Virus record (IMG/VR): IMGVR_UViG_3300035698_004444
Location: 1-20,601 of that record
Direction: 5' to 3' (one strand)
DNA from: a virus
DNA length: 20,601 nucleotides
Position numbers and translations under genes: made by a program. Shown one piece after another: positions 9,201-17,052 of this stretch (the first letter of the stretch is position 1; each line of letters begins with the position of its first letter). The notes under the pieces were generated by a model. That model was not told the origin of the DNA and made no database searches. It saw nothing but the letters and a program-made list of their open reading frames with translations.

Positions 9201-9777
9201 AACCAACATTGACGCCAACGGATAGGCTAAAGTCTGCGATCCAGTTTTTAACGAATCTTGCTGCCGGTATAGTGGAACCAACGCCCAAAACTGCAGCATC
9301 GATCAACCCTTTTTTGGCAGCCGTTGATTCGTCGATGCCTTCATCTTGTGCTAACAGTTTGCTTGAATCGTAAGCCGGGGCACCTGCAAACATACCAGCC
9401 ATAAGCGGGCCACCTGCTGCTGCACCCATCGCAGTGCGTGGCAAGATATCAGCCAAAGGGCCAAGCACCTGACCAGCCATGCCGGTTGTTTGTGGATCCA
9501 CTTGTAATGGTTTAATTTTTTCAATCAGATTGACTTCGCGTTCAGTTTCGCGCTTTTCTCTTTCAGCGTCCGGCAAATGAATTTCGCTGCCACCAATGGC
9601 GCCGCCGATCTTGTCAAGAGTATATGCGCCCTGCATTAAACCCGATTTTGTACTGTCGTAAATTTGGCCGCCTAAGTTTTCAGTGAATGAAGGTTCCGGC
9701 GCTTCTGTTTCTAGCTGCATGGAATCAGCCATGTTTTTTATTGACGTGATATCAGTGACACCATTTAACCATTTCAT
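6223..9777 (-). CDS. Polyvalent ejection protein: transglycosylase-like, RelA/SpoT-like and DdrB/ParB-like domains
   Basis: A 1184-residue protein at the T7 gp16 position. Residues 105-245 hold several hydrophobic Gly/Ala-rich stretches. Residues 305-440 look like a peptidoglycan hydrolase domain (GIRNNNPGNI at 312-321, then FDTPQSGIRAL), as expected for an ejected protein that locally opens the cell wall. Residues 505-625 look like a RelA/SpoT-type nucleotidyltransferase fold: KIKDLNRATIV with D530, DDGYRDI with Y577, VAELQI with E593, and KDEAHKIYE. A polar linker (about 665-728) leads to residues 730-900, which match the DdrB-like ParB superfamily domain (TERGDAVETQFAVVE, LQPRDRTRD, GIVESGNART). 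The C-terminus (NPNMKYTMDDGREV...AAVICFNRTG) resembles tails of phage large polyvalent proteins. The start overlaps the preceding stop as ATGA. Structural role is likely; activity of the two inner domains is inferred. Confidence 0.85.
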   Translation of the reverse strand: MKWLNGVTDITSIKNMADSMQLETEAPEPSFTENLGGQIYDSTKSGLMQGAYTLDKIGGAIGGSEIHLPDAEREKRETEREVNLIEKIKPLQVDPQTTGMAGQVLGPLADILPRTAMGAAAGGPLMAGMFAGAPAYDSSKLLAQDEGIDESTAAKKGLIDAAVLGVGSTIPAARFVKNWIADFSLSVGVNVGLGVASRKGTKELLSSNGYEAQAQQYNAFDATAVTIDTLLGAAFFGLARGPGARNMVDAALVESKANDAQNETGPGIPVDGKSNKIHQDALAETIMQLARGEQVNVNQNIQGATFIRESRGIRNNNPGNIVADNTQWRGQIESNDERFAAFDTPQSGIRALGKNLITYQDKHGLNTVDEIINRWAPPSENDTGAYAGIVAKALGVSRETQINLHNPETLKKITAAIIQHENGKQPYSDKVLSDGLDSALNGVPVDNAGNTVRNHLAERVDLQEQFIEDLAQQYEAAAAVKQKFDDGINAILAEAGITQKPLIPDELKGVDRATEKIITEYKGDVTKIKDLNRATIVIEGLDEAQSALAGAQDKFGELKKLRNALQPDSKPVSDDGYRDIKMNIDLGDGQVAELQINFPQMLKAKDEAHKIYETTRALEGELEATGRKPTKKEVEILKKSREAQIKIYDAAWAEVTNSLKARSDIKVPLRLADPMLNGRDSGPSQAKQTQSLSKDTGTPSTSNSLVSGGKFIIDTPFTDIIHKNLMGHKSTSYTERGDAVETQFAVVEDSTLISSHDNNLAKNPNFPAELQPRDRTRDASEAQITRIANNINPELLAESAKISDGAPIVGTDGIVESGNARTIALRRAYEGGKAEGYREWLNDNAKRFGLDQTELSQLKNPILVRLRNADADRAEFARLANEAGVATMSVVEQARSDAGRINSLDGMVAADDGTINFRASNIFVKNFMNDTVAPTEQGAMIGPDGKLSQQGETRIKNAVFAKAYGDSEVVGMMAESTDTNIKNIMNGMLRAAPAVARLREMISDGGRYPIDIAPKLVKAVREFSDMRAKGYSVEQYLAQQNMFDFEMTPELNNLLIGLQENSRAPKRIADMINQFVNSVDDLGDPRQGQLLDDAPPLAQDLIADSVESQRMKNEAPSNTELFGTPEMQAADAVAELNPNMKYTMDDGREVTVKEAIEIADDAVAEAELESQAFNAAVICFNRTG
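7592..7620 (+). promoter_or_regulatory. Sigma70-like promoter candidate on the plus strand inside the polyvalent gene
   Basis: TTGTGC at 7592-7597 and a perfect TATAAT at 7615-7620 are separated by 17 bases, the optimal spacing. Only the TTG of the -35 hexamer matches consensus, so strength rests on the -10 hexamer. It points away from every other gene in the window and lies just upstream of a good ribosome binding site and a 64-codon frame. A chance match inside coding DNA cannot be excluded. Confidence 0.3.
7643..7837 (+). CDS. Candidate antisense small gene (64 codons), hypothetical
   Basis: The plus strand opposite the linker and nearby coding part of the polyvalent gene carries a 64-codon frame starting with ATG at 7643. 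AAAGGAG at 7628-7634 is eight bases before the ATG, and a promoter-like TTGTGC/TATAAT pair lies immediately upstream. The predicted product starts MNFPPDTKLFDVEGVPVSLD and continues with KDWVCLAWDGPE and GSARRNG; it has balanced composition, reads like a small soluble protein and is not recognised. The frame remains open further upstream to 7577. Because antisense frames without stops are frequent in this DNA, the frame alone means little; the aligned promoter, ribosome binding site and start are what make it worth listing. If real, its transcript would be antisense to the ejection protein mRNA. Confidence 0.25.
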   Translation: MNFPPDTKLFDVEGVPVSLDKDWVCLAWDGPESRPFNIGSARRNGTLISERAFNELVTSAQAAS

Positions 9778-11834
9778 TTTTTAATTACCCCGCTAACACT
9801 GCCATCGTTAATCATTAACATGATCGGCTTGCCGTCTTTACCCGCTTGCACCTTGCTGCCATTCATGATCACGTATGCGTCATCAAGGCCAGGCGCTTGC
9901 ATGATTGGCATGTCTTCAAGCACTGATTTAGCATAACCACTGCTTTTGGCCGCTTCTGTTAGCGCTAGATCTAATTTAGTGTTGAACGTGTCTTCACCCA
10001 TACCATACGGGGTGATGACCTTCACACCATTCACTTTAGTCACGCCACCTGTTGCCAGGGCGATCGCTTTTTCTGCCAGTTCTGTTTTCGCTGCACTCTT
10101 GTCACCTGCTTCGTGTCGCACTTCCTCGCTAGCTGCCATGCCAGCATAGATCGCTTTAAACGCATTAAATGCTTGAATGCGTTGTGGTGATCCGTTCGGA
10201 ATTGCATTGCCGATAAGATTTTCAAACTCCGTGGTAAAGGCTTGTTCTGTTGGCATGATCACTGATTTATCGGCCAGGATCCTTTCGCCATCTAAGATGG
10301 TTTTCGCCACGTCACGGCCATCGGTGCCACGCAGATCATGAAACTTTGCCATGCCGGCTAGCATTAACATGCCTTTATCCGCAGCCACCGCTTTTAATGC
10401 AGATCCGTAAGCGTTTGAATCAGGCGATGTTTGTGCCAAAACGCCCAATATGGCCAGTTTTGTTTCATCATCAGCTTTACTTAAAACGACTTTCATGGAT
10501 TCTGCTTCTTGTGGTAGCCACGGGTTTAGTGTCACTTCATGGCCATACCTGTTTTTCAATGCCTGTACTGTTGTGAAACGGTCTTTCATTTGGCCAATAA
10601 TCCCCGATTGTCCAGTCGCCATGCCTTGAATATCAAGCGGCTGCACTACTTCACCAGTTCTGTTTTGATTGAAAATCAACGGATCCTCTTTCAACAGTTT
10701 CACATTGGCATTTATTGCAGTTGCTATGCGTTTGACGTTCGCTTGCTTTTTAAGATCGCCACCATTGTTGGCAAGATCTTGTTCTTTACCTTGTAAAAAC
10801 TGCATTTGGTTTTCGATCGGCTGCCTTAATACTTGTTGAACTTCGTTTTCGTCTTTAACAAATTGCTTAAACTCTTTTTCAAACGGCGTGCCTTTGACTG
10901 TCTGATCCCACGTAAGCCACTGCTGCGGCGTCGCAGGAACCCCGCTGGCCACTTGCTTGCTAATCTCGCCGATCGCACGTTCAGCGGACGCGTCTGCTTT
11001 GTCAGCGGCATGTAGGGCGCGATTATCTAGCTTATCTATATGTGAATCTAATGATTTTAGTAAACTGGTCCGTTTGCTTGCATCCAGCTTATCGTGATAA
11101 AGGCCATCGGGTGCCGTCAATTCATGGCGCATGGCTTGCATAGCGATTCGATCGTCAGATACGGCCATCACTTGCTGCGCTGCCGAGTTATACCAGTTAT
11201 TATCTTTAAATGTCTGCATTGTTTTTTGCAATTGATCGTCAGGCATCCCCGCTTTTTTGGCCAATACTGTCAATGTGTCTGCCCGGGTGTTTAAATTCTC
11301 GATATCTGCACCAGGCAAGCCGGCAAGTTTTTGCATCTTTTCAAGCGCTACACCGAATTGATTTTTATAATCCGTTTGCATCGCCTTTGTTGACGCCCTT
11401 CCCACGGCAGCTTTGGCGCTAAAGTCCACACGTTGAATGCCTCGATTATAGGTTTCTGTTAATACTCTATTTCTGCCCGACGGTTTAAATTTTGGCCCGT
11501 CCTGTAATCGCTTTTGCAATACTGTTTCAGCCTCGTTGTAATGCACGGCACCCGACGCGATATCGTTTTCAAGCGTTGTCGTCGTTTCTTTGACATAAAT
11601 TTCATGATCTAGCGTTGCATTAGCTGTTTGCGCCTGTTCTAAATCATCATCTAGCTTTTGTTTTTGTGCTGCTTCTACGGCATTTTGATGATTGACGGCA
11701 AGCCCTGCATTAGCAACAACTACCCCGGCCGTGGCTGTGGCATTCTCAACTTCACCAGCACGGCCAACAGGCTGCGCACCCTGGAACACTTTAATATCAT
11801 TACTTGCGCCTGGTCTTATGTTAGCGATTTTCAT
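9774..11834 (-). CDS. Internal virion core protein, gp15-like
   Basis: A 686-residue, highly charged and mostly helical protein with no signal peptide, no clear membrane segment and no enzyme motif that I recognise. Its place between the gp14-like gene and the large transglycosylase-bearing gene, and its size, match the T7 gp15 position; gp15 forms part of the internal core and of the tube ejected across the periplasm. Long helical stretches rich in Ala, Lys, Asp and Gln (for example residues 45-95 and 265-300) fit a tubular or coiled assembly. The start overlaps the preceding stop by one base (TAATG), and the 3' end overlaps the next ATG as ATGA, so it is probably translated by coupling. The function is assigned from gene order, not from a conserved motif. 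Confidence 0.68.
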   Translation of the reverse strand: MKIANIRPGASNDIKVFQGAQPVGRAGEVENATATAGVVVANAGLAVNHQNAVEAAQKQKLDDDLEQAQTANATLDHEIYVKETTTTLENDIASGAVHYNEAETVLQKRLQDGPKFKPSGRNRVLTETYNRGIQRVDFSAKAAVGRASTKAMQTDYKNQFGVALEKMQKLAGLPGADIENLNTRADTLTVLAKKAGMPDDQLQKTMQTFKDNNWYNSAAQQVMAVSDDRIAMQAMRHELTAPDGLYHDKLDASKRTSLLKSLDSHIDKLDNRALHAADKADASAERAIGEISKQVASGVPATPQQWLTWDQTVKGTPFEKEFKQFVKDENEVQQVLRQPIENQMQFLQGKEQDLANNGGDLKKQANVKRIATAINANVKLLKEDPLIFNQNRTGEVVQPLDIQGMATGQSGIIGQMKDRFTTVQALKNRYGHEVTLNPWLPQEAESMKVVLSKADDETKLAILGVLAQTSPDSNAYGSALKAVAADKGMLMLAGMAKFHDLRGTDGRDVAKTILDGERILADKSVIMPTEQAFTTEFENLIGNAIPNGSPQRIQAFNAFKAIYAGMAASEEVRHEAGDKSAAKTELAEKAIALATGGVTKVNGVKVITPYGMGEDTFNTKLDLALTEAAKSSGYAKSVLEDMPIMQAPGLDDAYVIMNGSKVQAGKDGKPIMLMINDGSVSGVIKK

Positions 11835-12304
11835 TATTGAACCCCTTGTGACGTGCGCCAGCCTTTATAAATGCTCGCACCACCTTGAATTAATGTTGAA
11901 CCTGCATTGAGCATTGAGGCGTTTTTTGCGTTGCTTCCCGCTGTTTCAAAATTATCGGCCTGGCTATTTGCTCGCCGCTGCGCATTGCCGCCGTTCATTA
12001 TCTCGATCAGTGCGTCTTCCTCGTCGTTTTTCTTAATTTTGCTGTTAATTTCAACCGACGTGCCGGCATCAACATCGACACCGCTTGCCGATAGATTTGC
12101 CCGGGCTTCACCTTGCTTTTGTCGCGTGGCTTTGCGAATACGATCAGCACGCACTTTGGCTGCGCTTGCTTCCTGTCTGCCTTCCTCTCGCTGTTGATCT
12201 GCCTGGTATTCATATTGCGCGGCCTGGGCATTACCAGCCTGAATCGTGCTATATGCTGAAACGGCCGTGCCGATTGCTGCGACTGCCAATGCTGGATTAC
12301 ACAT
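11834..12304 (-). CDS. Internal virion protein, gp14-like
   Basis: A 156-residue protein starting MCNPALAVAAIGTAVSAYST, a short hydrophobic helix behind a Met-Cys start typical of gp14-type internal virion proteins, which insert into the outer membrane during DNA ejection. The rest is a Gln/Glu/Arg-rich helix (about residues 25-75), a Gly/Ser/Asp turn region (ASGVDVDAGTS) and a second Ala/Asn-rich helix. The frame can be extended to 12490, but the extension has poor composition and lies within the upstream gene. GAGAGGA precedes the ATG at 12304 at a good distance, and this start gives an eight-base overlap with the stop of the acetyltransferase-like gene. Assignment rests on the N-terminal pattern plus gene order. 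Confidence 0.75.
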   Translation of the reverse strand: MCNPALAVAAIGTAVSAYSTIQAGNAQAAQYEYQADQQREEGRQEASAAKVRADRIRKATRQKQGEARANLSASGVDVDAGTSVEINSKIKKNDEEDALIEIMNGGNAQRRANSQADNFETAGSNAKNASMLNAGSTLIQGGASIYKGWRTSQGVQ

Positions 12305-12761
12305 GTTTAATTCCTCTCTCGAAATACTGAAAACCAAGTTTACAATGTTCTTTTTCATTGATCTTAAAGCCAAGCCATTTAAGCCATGTTTTTGCGACGG
12401 CATTGTCTTTATGCACATAATTGAATAGCTTTTTAGGGTATAACTTTTGCATTTCAGCAACTTCACCCCTGCAGCCGCGCACAAATTCACGCGAAAACTG
12501 CATGATCTTATCTGTTGCTAGCATCCACACCACGCCTTCCCCTTCTTTGTGTGTAGGTGTTACCCCGTATATCAAAGCGGCTTCATCATCGATCACGGCC
12601 ACCCGGCACCAAGTTGAATCTTGATAGCCTTCAATCACCATGATCGCTGGCCGAATGTCTAATTTATACGCGTGTAGTTCATCGATATCGCCCTGGCGTA
12701 AATTATGCGCCACGTGGCGTGCGTCTTCGATTGTTGCTTCACGTATGGTGATGTTATCCAT
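12297..12761 (-). CDS. GNAT acetyltransferase-fold protein, gp13-like
   Basis: A 154-residue protein with features of the GNAT fold: an N-terminal ITIREATIEDARHV strand-helix, a central VVWMLATDKI strand, and a C-terminal helix-loop VHKDNAVAKTWLKWLGFKI that matches the usual N..a..wL.klGF ending. A GNAT-like protein between the tail nozzle gene and the gp14-like gene is the usual T7-like arrangement, where gp13 is needed for assembly of the internal proteins; whether it acetylates anything is unclear. The frame extends to 12821, but the ATG at 12761 fits the fold start, and its first codons overlap the nozzle gene stop by eight bases. GAAGGG lies about 11 bases upstream. Confidence 0.8.
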   Translation of the reverse strand: MDNITIREATIEDARHVAHNLRQGDIDELHAYKLDIRPAIMVIEGYQDSTWCRVAVIDDEAALIYGVTPTHKEGEGVVWMLATDKIMQFSREFVRGCRGEVAEMQKLYPKKLFNYVHKDNAVAKTWLKWLGFKINEKEHCKLGFQYFERGIKHV

Positions 12762-14919
12762 TAACAGTGACCCTTCGCATGATTGACTGGATGTGCATAG
12801 GCAACGGTTGATCTTGTACAATCGTCACGACACCTGGACTTTCTTTATCCCACCCGGCTAGTTTAACTTTTTTGATGCCGGTGTACGGTTCTATTACCTG
12901 ATCCATTAGATCGCCAAATCGCCTGTATGGAATGCGAACCCCGTTAATGGTGCACCCTAGCGTATTTTGTACTTTTACCACGGCTTCCGAAGTGCGCACG
13001 TTTTTCCCTTGACTAGATCCTGTTTGGCCACTGACTTCAATTGGTAGCGTTTTGATTGTTGTTACATAAGGCAGTCCGATTGTAATGCTACTAACCGTGT
13101 AAGGTAAGGTAATTTGACCGCCACTTACAATAAAACTGCCATAGACATAATTATCACCAACGGCCACCACGGTTTTGCCGTTCAAATGGTCTAATCCAGT
13201 CCACACCGTTGCAGGAATCTCGCTTGTGCCTTCGATCGCGCTATCCATCAATACGCCTGGCTTAAAGTATTCAATATATTTTTTGATCACGCCATTAATA
13301 TCACGATCCACCACAATCCAAGTCTGCTGGATCCCTTCGATCGGTATAGTGCCAACTGATTTATAATCGCCGTCCGTTTGCTGCCTGGCCCAACCGGTTA
13401 CATTTTCAGATCTATCGATCGTAATTGTCGCCATATCGCCAGTAGCAAGCACGGCATACATTAAGCGATCAGGATCCTTTTGGAAACTAATATCAGTAAT
13501 GCCTAAACCTGCTATGTGATCCGCTATTTTTGATACATCGATCACGTCAAAGCCATCAATTTCAATCTTATAGCTTGCCGTTAATAATCGTTTTTTTGAT
13601 CGGCTTACATAATAAACTTCGTTATCAATTTTAATCGGCCTTACATCGCAGCCGCCATCGTCGGTTTGCGATCTGATTTGCACGTTTGTTGGTGTGATTG
13701 GCTTTTCTACGCCGCCACTAATAGAGAACACACCGCCGGATCCGATCGTCAGCATTTGACGGATATCGATCATATGTACGATCTGATCTTGTGACGATGC
13801 AATGTTAAACAAAAAGCCGTCATCATCATTGGTGCCCATTTGGAAATTAGTCAATTCACCTGTACGTGTGCCAGTAAATGATTGCGGGTATCTTGTTGAA
13901 CCACCTAAAAACCAACGCTGCTGATGTAGCAACCCGGTGCGCGGATAGCCAAGCGTTGCACTCCATATGCTGCTATTCAATGACCAGGCTAATTTTGGCG
14001 ATGCCGCTGCCGACGTTAGTGATTCTTTTACAATAGCCGTGACCACCTGATCTGTACTAATGCCATTAATCAATAAAAGGCCACCATTAACACGAACATA
14101 TTTGCCAATATCTGCGGTGCGCCACCCTGCTGCACCTAACGTTAAATTCACTTGTGTGCCAATCACTGCAGCGGTTGAAGGTGTGCATGTTGTTTGCGGT
14201 GAAACGTCTAGTTTCCAATCACCTGCAGAAATCGCCACGTTATCAAACGCCATCGTCACATTGACGTCGATCGATGTTGTTGAATTAACTGCAGTGACTT
14301 CGCCCAGGCCTTTACCCGATACTAAAAAGCGGCCCACGTCACTGGCCAAAAATGTCGCCCCCACAACGGTGGCCGTGCGTGCACCAACTGCAACACTGGA
14401 CAATGTGAGGGCTTCCGCTGGCACTAGCCCTAGTTCATCAAACGGTTCGACTTTAATCGGGGCATTAGCAATAAACCAATCAATATCGCCAAAACGTTGC
14501 AATCGCTGCGGGTATACCGTTTCGCATTCAATGAACATGGTGTCTGCGGATTGTTGAAAAGATAACTGACGCAGCACTGTTTCACTGTATGGCGTAACAA
14601 TTTCATACGGCACGCCTGGTGATGTTTCTAATTGCGCATTATTTTTAAATACACGCATATATAAATGACCGAATTCAAGCATATAAGATTGATCGGTATT
14701 GTAAGAAAACGGCACTAGAATCGTGTCTTTATCATCAAACTTGGCAGCTGCAGCAAATAAAGAACCGTCGCGATTGACTGCGCCGCCATAAATTAACGGG
14801 TATCCGTTTGTGATTTCCGCTGCAGCATTGTTATAGCGATCAATGTCTACCCTGCCGTATAATTTCGGGCTAAACTCGCCGGCGGTAAAGTTTGTTTTTA
14901 ATGCGCTAATATTGGGCAT
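12754..14919 (-). CDS. Tail tubular protein B / tail nozzle
   Basis: A 721-residue protein directly after the tail tubular A gene. The N-terminus (FTAGEFSPKLYGRVDIDRY, then NGYPLIYGGAVNRDG) is the conserved opening of podoviral nozzle proteins; the family forms the distal end of the short tail tube and closes it before ejection. The rest is beta-rich with repeated Thr/Val/Gly strands, as expected for a propeller and platform. It is close to the T7 gp12 length of about 794. The start overlaps the previous gene by 14 bases and the end overlaps the next start by eight. No enzymatic domain or unusual insertion was recognised. Confidence 0.88.
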   Translation of the reverse strand: MPNISALKTNFTAGEFSPKLYGRVDIDRYNNAAAEITNGYPLIYGGAVNRDGSLFAAAAKFDDKDTILVPFSYNTDQSYMLEFGHLYMRVFKNNAQLETSPGVPYEIVTPYSETVLRQLSFQQSADTMFIECETVYPQRLQRFGDIDWFIANAPIKVEPFDELGLVPAEALTLSSVAVGARTATVVGATFLASDVGRFLVSGKGLGEVTAVNSTTSIDVNVTMAFDNVAISAGDWKLDVSPQTTCTPSTAAVIGTQVNLTLGAAGWRTADIGKYVRVNGGLLLINGISTDQVVTAIVKESLTSAAASPKLAWSLNSSIWSATLGYPRTGLLHQQRWFLGGSTRYPQSFTGTRTGELTNFQMGTNDDDGFLFNIASSQDQIVHMIDIRQMLTIGSGGVFSISGGVEKPITPTNVQIRSQTDDGGCDVRPIKIDNEVYYVSRSKKRLLTASYKIEIDGFDVIDVSKIADHIAGLGITDISFQKDPDRLMYAVLATGDMATITIDRSENVTGWARQQTDGDYKSVGTIPIEGIQQTWIVVDRDINGVIKKYIEYFKPGVLMDSAIEGTSEIPATVWTGLDHLNGKTVVAVGDNYVYGSFIVSGGQITLPYTVSSITIGLPYVTTIKTLPIEVSGQTGSSQGKNVRTSEAVVKVQNTLGCTINGVRIPYRRFGDLMDQVIEPYTGIKKVKLAGWDKESPGVVTIVQDQPLPMHIQSIMRRVTVNG

Positions 14920-15502
14920 AGCCTACACCTAACCTTGCTTTTAACAATCTCTCGTCGCCAACCATTTCCGGTGGATCCTCGACGCCATCGACGGCGCGTG
15001 CGGTTCTTAAAAAGTCTTGCAAGGCCTTTTGTGCTGCTGCTTCTTTGGTTGTTGATTCAGTGACACTGTACGCAAACGCTGCGATCATGGCCAATTCCAT
15101 TGCTTCGACTAGCATTGCATCCCAGGTTGCCTCGTTGTAATTTTTATAAATGTATCGGATCCGCAAAGGCGCTTCGTCGCATAAGATCTGCCGCCCTTCT
15201 ATTTTATAATCCGGTTCCTGATATCGTTGACCTACTTGCAAAATACGCAGCTGATCTGCTGGCATTTCAAACGTGTTGGAAAAATCAAGCTGCAGCGGCA
15301 CTTCTAGCACTGGTAGTGCTGCCAATATTGCACGCTTTACTGCACAATTCCAGGGGTGTGATCTTAGCATGGCATCGCGTTGCGTGTAGTACAGCACTGC
15401 AAGATCGTCTATTTTGGTGTTTTCCTCAAAGCTTGATATTGATTCCTCACCAAGTCTAACGAGGGCATTTGATACGATTGTGGTTTCAGATACGATCTGC
15501 AT
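14906..15502 (-). CDS. Tail tubular protein A (head-tail adaptor), gp11-like
   Basis: A 198-residue protein with the family hallmark MLRSHPWNCAVKRAILAAL at about residues 40-58, followed by the strand FEMPADQLRILQV. T7 gp11-type proteins form the ring between the portal and the nozzle and hold the fibres. The C-terminal half (AMELAMIAAFAYSVTES onwards) is the helical bundle usual in this family. AAAGG lies shortly before the ATG at 15502. The gene begins just after the terminator-like hairpin that closes the capsid unit, and its end overlaps the nozzle gene by 14 bases. Confidence 0.88.
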   Translation of the reverse strand: MQIVSETTIVSNALVRLGEESISSFEENTKIDDLAVLYYTQRDAMLRSHPWNCAVKRAILAALPVLEVPLQLDFSNTFEMPADQLRILQVGQRYQEPDYKIEGRQILCDEAPLRIRYIYKNYNEATWDAMLVEAMELAMIAAFAYSVTESTTKEAAAQKALQDFLRTARAVDGVEDPPEMVGDERLLKARLGVGYAQY

Positions 15503-15515
15503 GATTTCAACCTTT

Positions 15516-15544
15516 AATTAAAAACAGGGGCGCAAGGCCCCTGT
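15516..15544 (-). terminator. Rho-independent terminator after the decoration gene
   Basis: Read on the minus strand there is an 8-bp GC-rich perfect stem, ACAGGGGC pairing with GCCCCTGT, with a 5-base loop CTTGC, followed directly by TTTTTAATT. This is a standard intrinsic terminator. It separates the capsid and decoration genes from the tail and ejection genes, the position of T-phi in T7, and would let only part of the transcripts continue. Confidence 0.85.
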
Positions 15545-15574
15545 GGTTTACTTCATTCCGCACAGGGCGACTAA

Positions 15575-16036
15575 TTAATCAAGAGTATACGCTACTCTTA
15601 AAGTATATTTAGCCCCTGCTGTTAGCGTTGCCCCTGCGACTGTTGAAATCAGCTTGCAGTTATTAGTTGCTGCTGTTGAATCGTCATCGGTTTGGAACTC
15701 CGCACCTGCTGCTTGTGCTGCTTGTGGAACCGCAACCCCTGCAGAAGTAACACCAGTCGCGGCTAAATGTCGTGCTGCTGCTGCTGCGTCGCCTAAATTA
15801 AGCGTTTGCGATGCACCGCCGGCAGAAAAACTTAACTGCGACATATGGCCGATAATGTTGGCGCCTTTTGGTAATGATCCCCAGGTGATTGTCTCGCCAA
15901 TAACGGGCATACCCGATGCCGGAATAGTAATACTTGATTGAAAAATACGAACGCGGCCTTTATGTAGGTTTACGCGATTCTTTACTGGTGGCGTTGCTTC
16001 TAAATTTGCCTGAATACTTGCGACTTGTGAAGTCAT
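15575..16036 (-). CDS. Probable capsid decoration (cement) protein
   Basis: A 153-residue Ala/Gly/Thr-rich beta protein immediately downstream of the major capsid gene. It contains the pattern GRVRIFQSSITIPASG, GETITWGSLPKGANIIG, TLNLGDAAAAARHL and a final KYTLRVAYTLD strand, which I associate with small proteins that sit next to podovirus capsid genes and stud the capsid surface (cement-type, as in phage BPP-1). There is no signal peptide or membrane segment. AGGAG is about nine bases before the ATG. A terminator-like hairpin lies on each side of the gene, so it should be made at high level with the capsid protein. The cement role is inferred from position and composition. Confidence 0.7.
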   Translation of the reverse strand: MTSQVASIQANLEATPPVKNRVNLHKGRVRIFQSSITIPASGMPVIGETITWGSLPKGANIIGHMSQLSFSAGGASQTLNLGDAAAAARHLAATGVTSAGVAVPQAAQAAGAEFQTDDDSTAATNNCKLISTVAGATLTAGAKYTLRVAYTLD

Positions 16037-16086
16037 AATTGTTTACTCCTAAAATTTGTTAAATGAAACTAACCTTTTGTAACATT

Positions 16087-16111
16087 AACAAGAGGGGCCA
16101 ACCTCGGCCCC
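16087..16111 (-). terminator. Possible weak terminator or processing hairpin after the capsid gene
   Basis: On the minus strand GGGGCC (16111-16106) pairs perfectly with GGCCCC (16099-16094) across a six-base loop, followed by TCTTGTTA. The U-tract is broken, so read-through is likely. It may instead protect or separate the 3' end of the capsid mRNA from the decoration mRNA. Confidence 0.5.
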
Positions 16112-16127
16112 ACTCACTATTTATCGC

Positions 16128-17015
16128 TTATGATTCTAAGCAAGATATTTCAACTACGCCAGCGTCTTCTAAACGAACAGCTGCCAACGATTCACGCGCA
16201 TACACTTGTACACTCATGTTTTTGCCTGGCAATGTATCGATACTTGAAACAACATCTTTACCAATACCAAGCGCCATGCAGCCTTTAGAGAACGCAATAC
16301 AAAAGCGATCGTCGCCGACTTTAGGCAAGCGTTCTGTACGCACGAATTTGAAACCTAAGAACGTGTCAACTTGACCCTGCACCAACGCTTTAACATTGTT
16401 GTAATCAACTGACTTGATTTCTGTCGTGCCTAACAAGTTAGTTAATTGGCGGGTAGTCACTGCGATCACGCGTTGTGGTGTTGGCACGCCTTGACCTGAT
16501 TCATCCATCATTGGTTCGTCAACTTCTGCAGCATCCATAATTTCTTTAGCGCTTAAAAGTTTTGCTAGCGTTAAACCAGCGGCCCCAACTGCAATTTTTT
16601 GTGCTGACGGTAAAGCGATTGTGCCGGCACCAGTACGTGCAATGCCACGCGCTGCAGCGATGATGATATCGTCTTTTTTACGATTCAATGCTGCAACACC
16701 TAAACCAACATAAGGCGATGTAGGATCAGCAAGCATTTTAATTTTGTCCATTTCATCAACAAGATCAGCCCATCCTTTATCAGCTAGATCTAACCAGCGA
16801 CGTGAATGCGGTGTGTTGACGTATTGTGTATCACTGTGACGTGAATCAATGTCATAGGCTTCTGTTGCGCCTAAACGTTCAGTGGATTTTGATGCCCCAA
16901 CAATGCCAGATTCTAATTGTACAAAGCCTTGCAAACGTGATTTACGTTGTTGAGACAAAATGTGAAAATTAGAGCTAAATTGCTGTACGAAATTTTCGGT
17001 AACTGTAAAACTCAT
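16128..17015 (-). CDS. Major capsid protein (HK97-like fold expected)
   Basis: A 295-residue protein located between the scaffold gene and a decoration-type gene. The N-terminus (ENFVQQFSSNFHILSQQRKSRLQG) is the typical opening of the capsid family found in BPP-1-like and related podoviruses. Further features are a central LDLADKGWADLVDEMDKIKMLADPTSPYV region, an Ala-rich helix (IIIAAARGIARTG) and a C-terminal P-domain-like end (FCIAFSKGCMALGIGKDV...VQVYARESLAAVRLEDAGVVEISC). AGGAG precedes the ATG at a good spacing, fitting high expression. It lacks the long N-terminal delta-type extension, in agreement with a separate scaffold gene. The 185 bases upstream hold a duplicated element. Confidence 0.92.
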   Translation of the reverse strand: MSFTVTENFVQQFSSNFHILSQQRKSRLQGFVQLESGIVGASKSTERLGATEAYDIDSRHSDTQYVNTPHSRRWLDLADKGWADLVDEMDKIKMLADPTSPYVGLGVAALNRKKDDIIIAAARGIARTGAGTIALPSAQKIAVGAAGLTLAKLLSAKEIMDAAEVDEPMMDESGQGVPTPQRVIAVTTRQLTNLLGTTEIKSVDYNNVKALVQGQVDTFLGFKFVRTERLPKVGDDRFCIAFSKGCMALGIGKDVVSSIDTLPGKNMSVQVYARESLAAVRLEDAGVVEISCLES

Positions 17016-17052
17016 GATAATAACTCCTAAAAGGTTAAATAATGTTACTGCC

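Noticed and set aside
12305-12490. Longer start for the gp14-like protein at 12490
   Set aside because: The extra 62 codons overlap the acetyltransferase-like gene, are not gp14-like in sequence, and the MCNP start at 12304 has GAGAGGA in front.
14060-14557. 165-codon plus-strand frame inside the nozzle gene
   Set aside because: It lies wholly opposite a well-supported nozzle gene, has no good ribosome binding site, and shows Ser/Thr/Pro-rich composition typical of antisense readings in this DNA.
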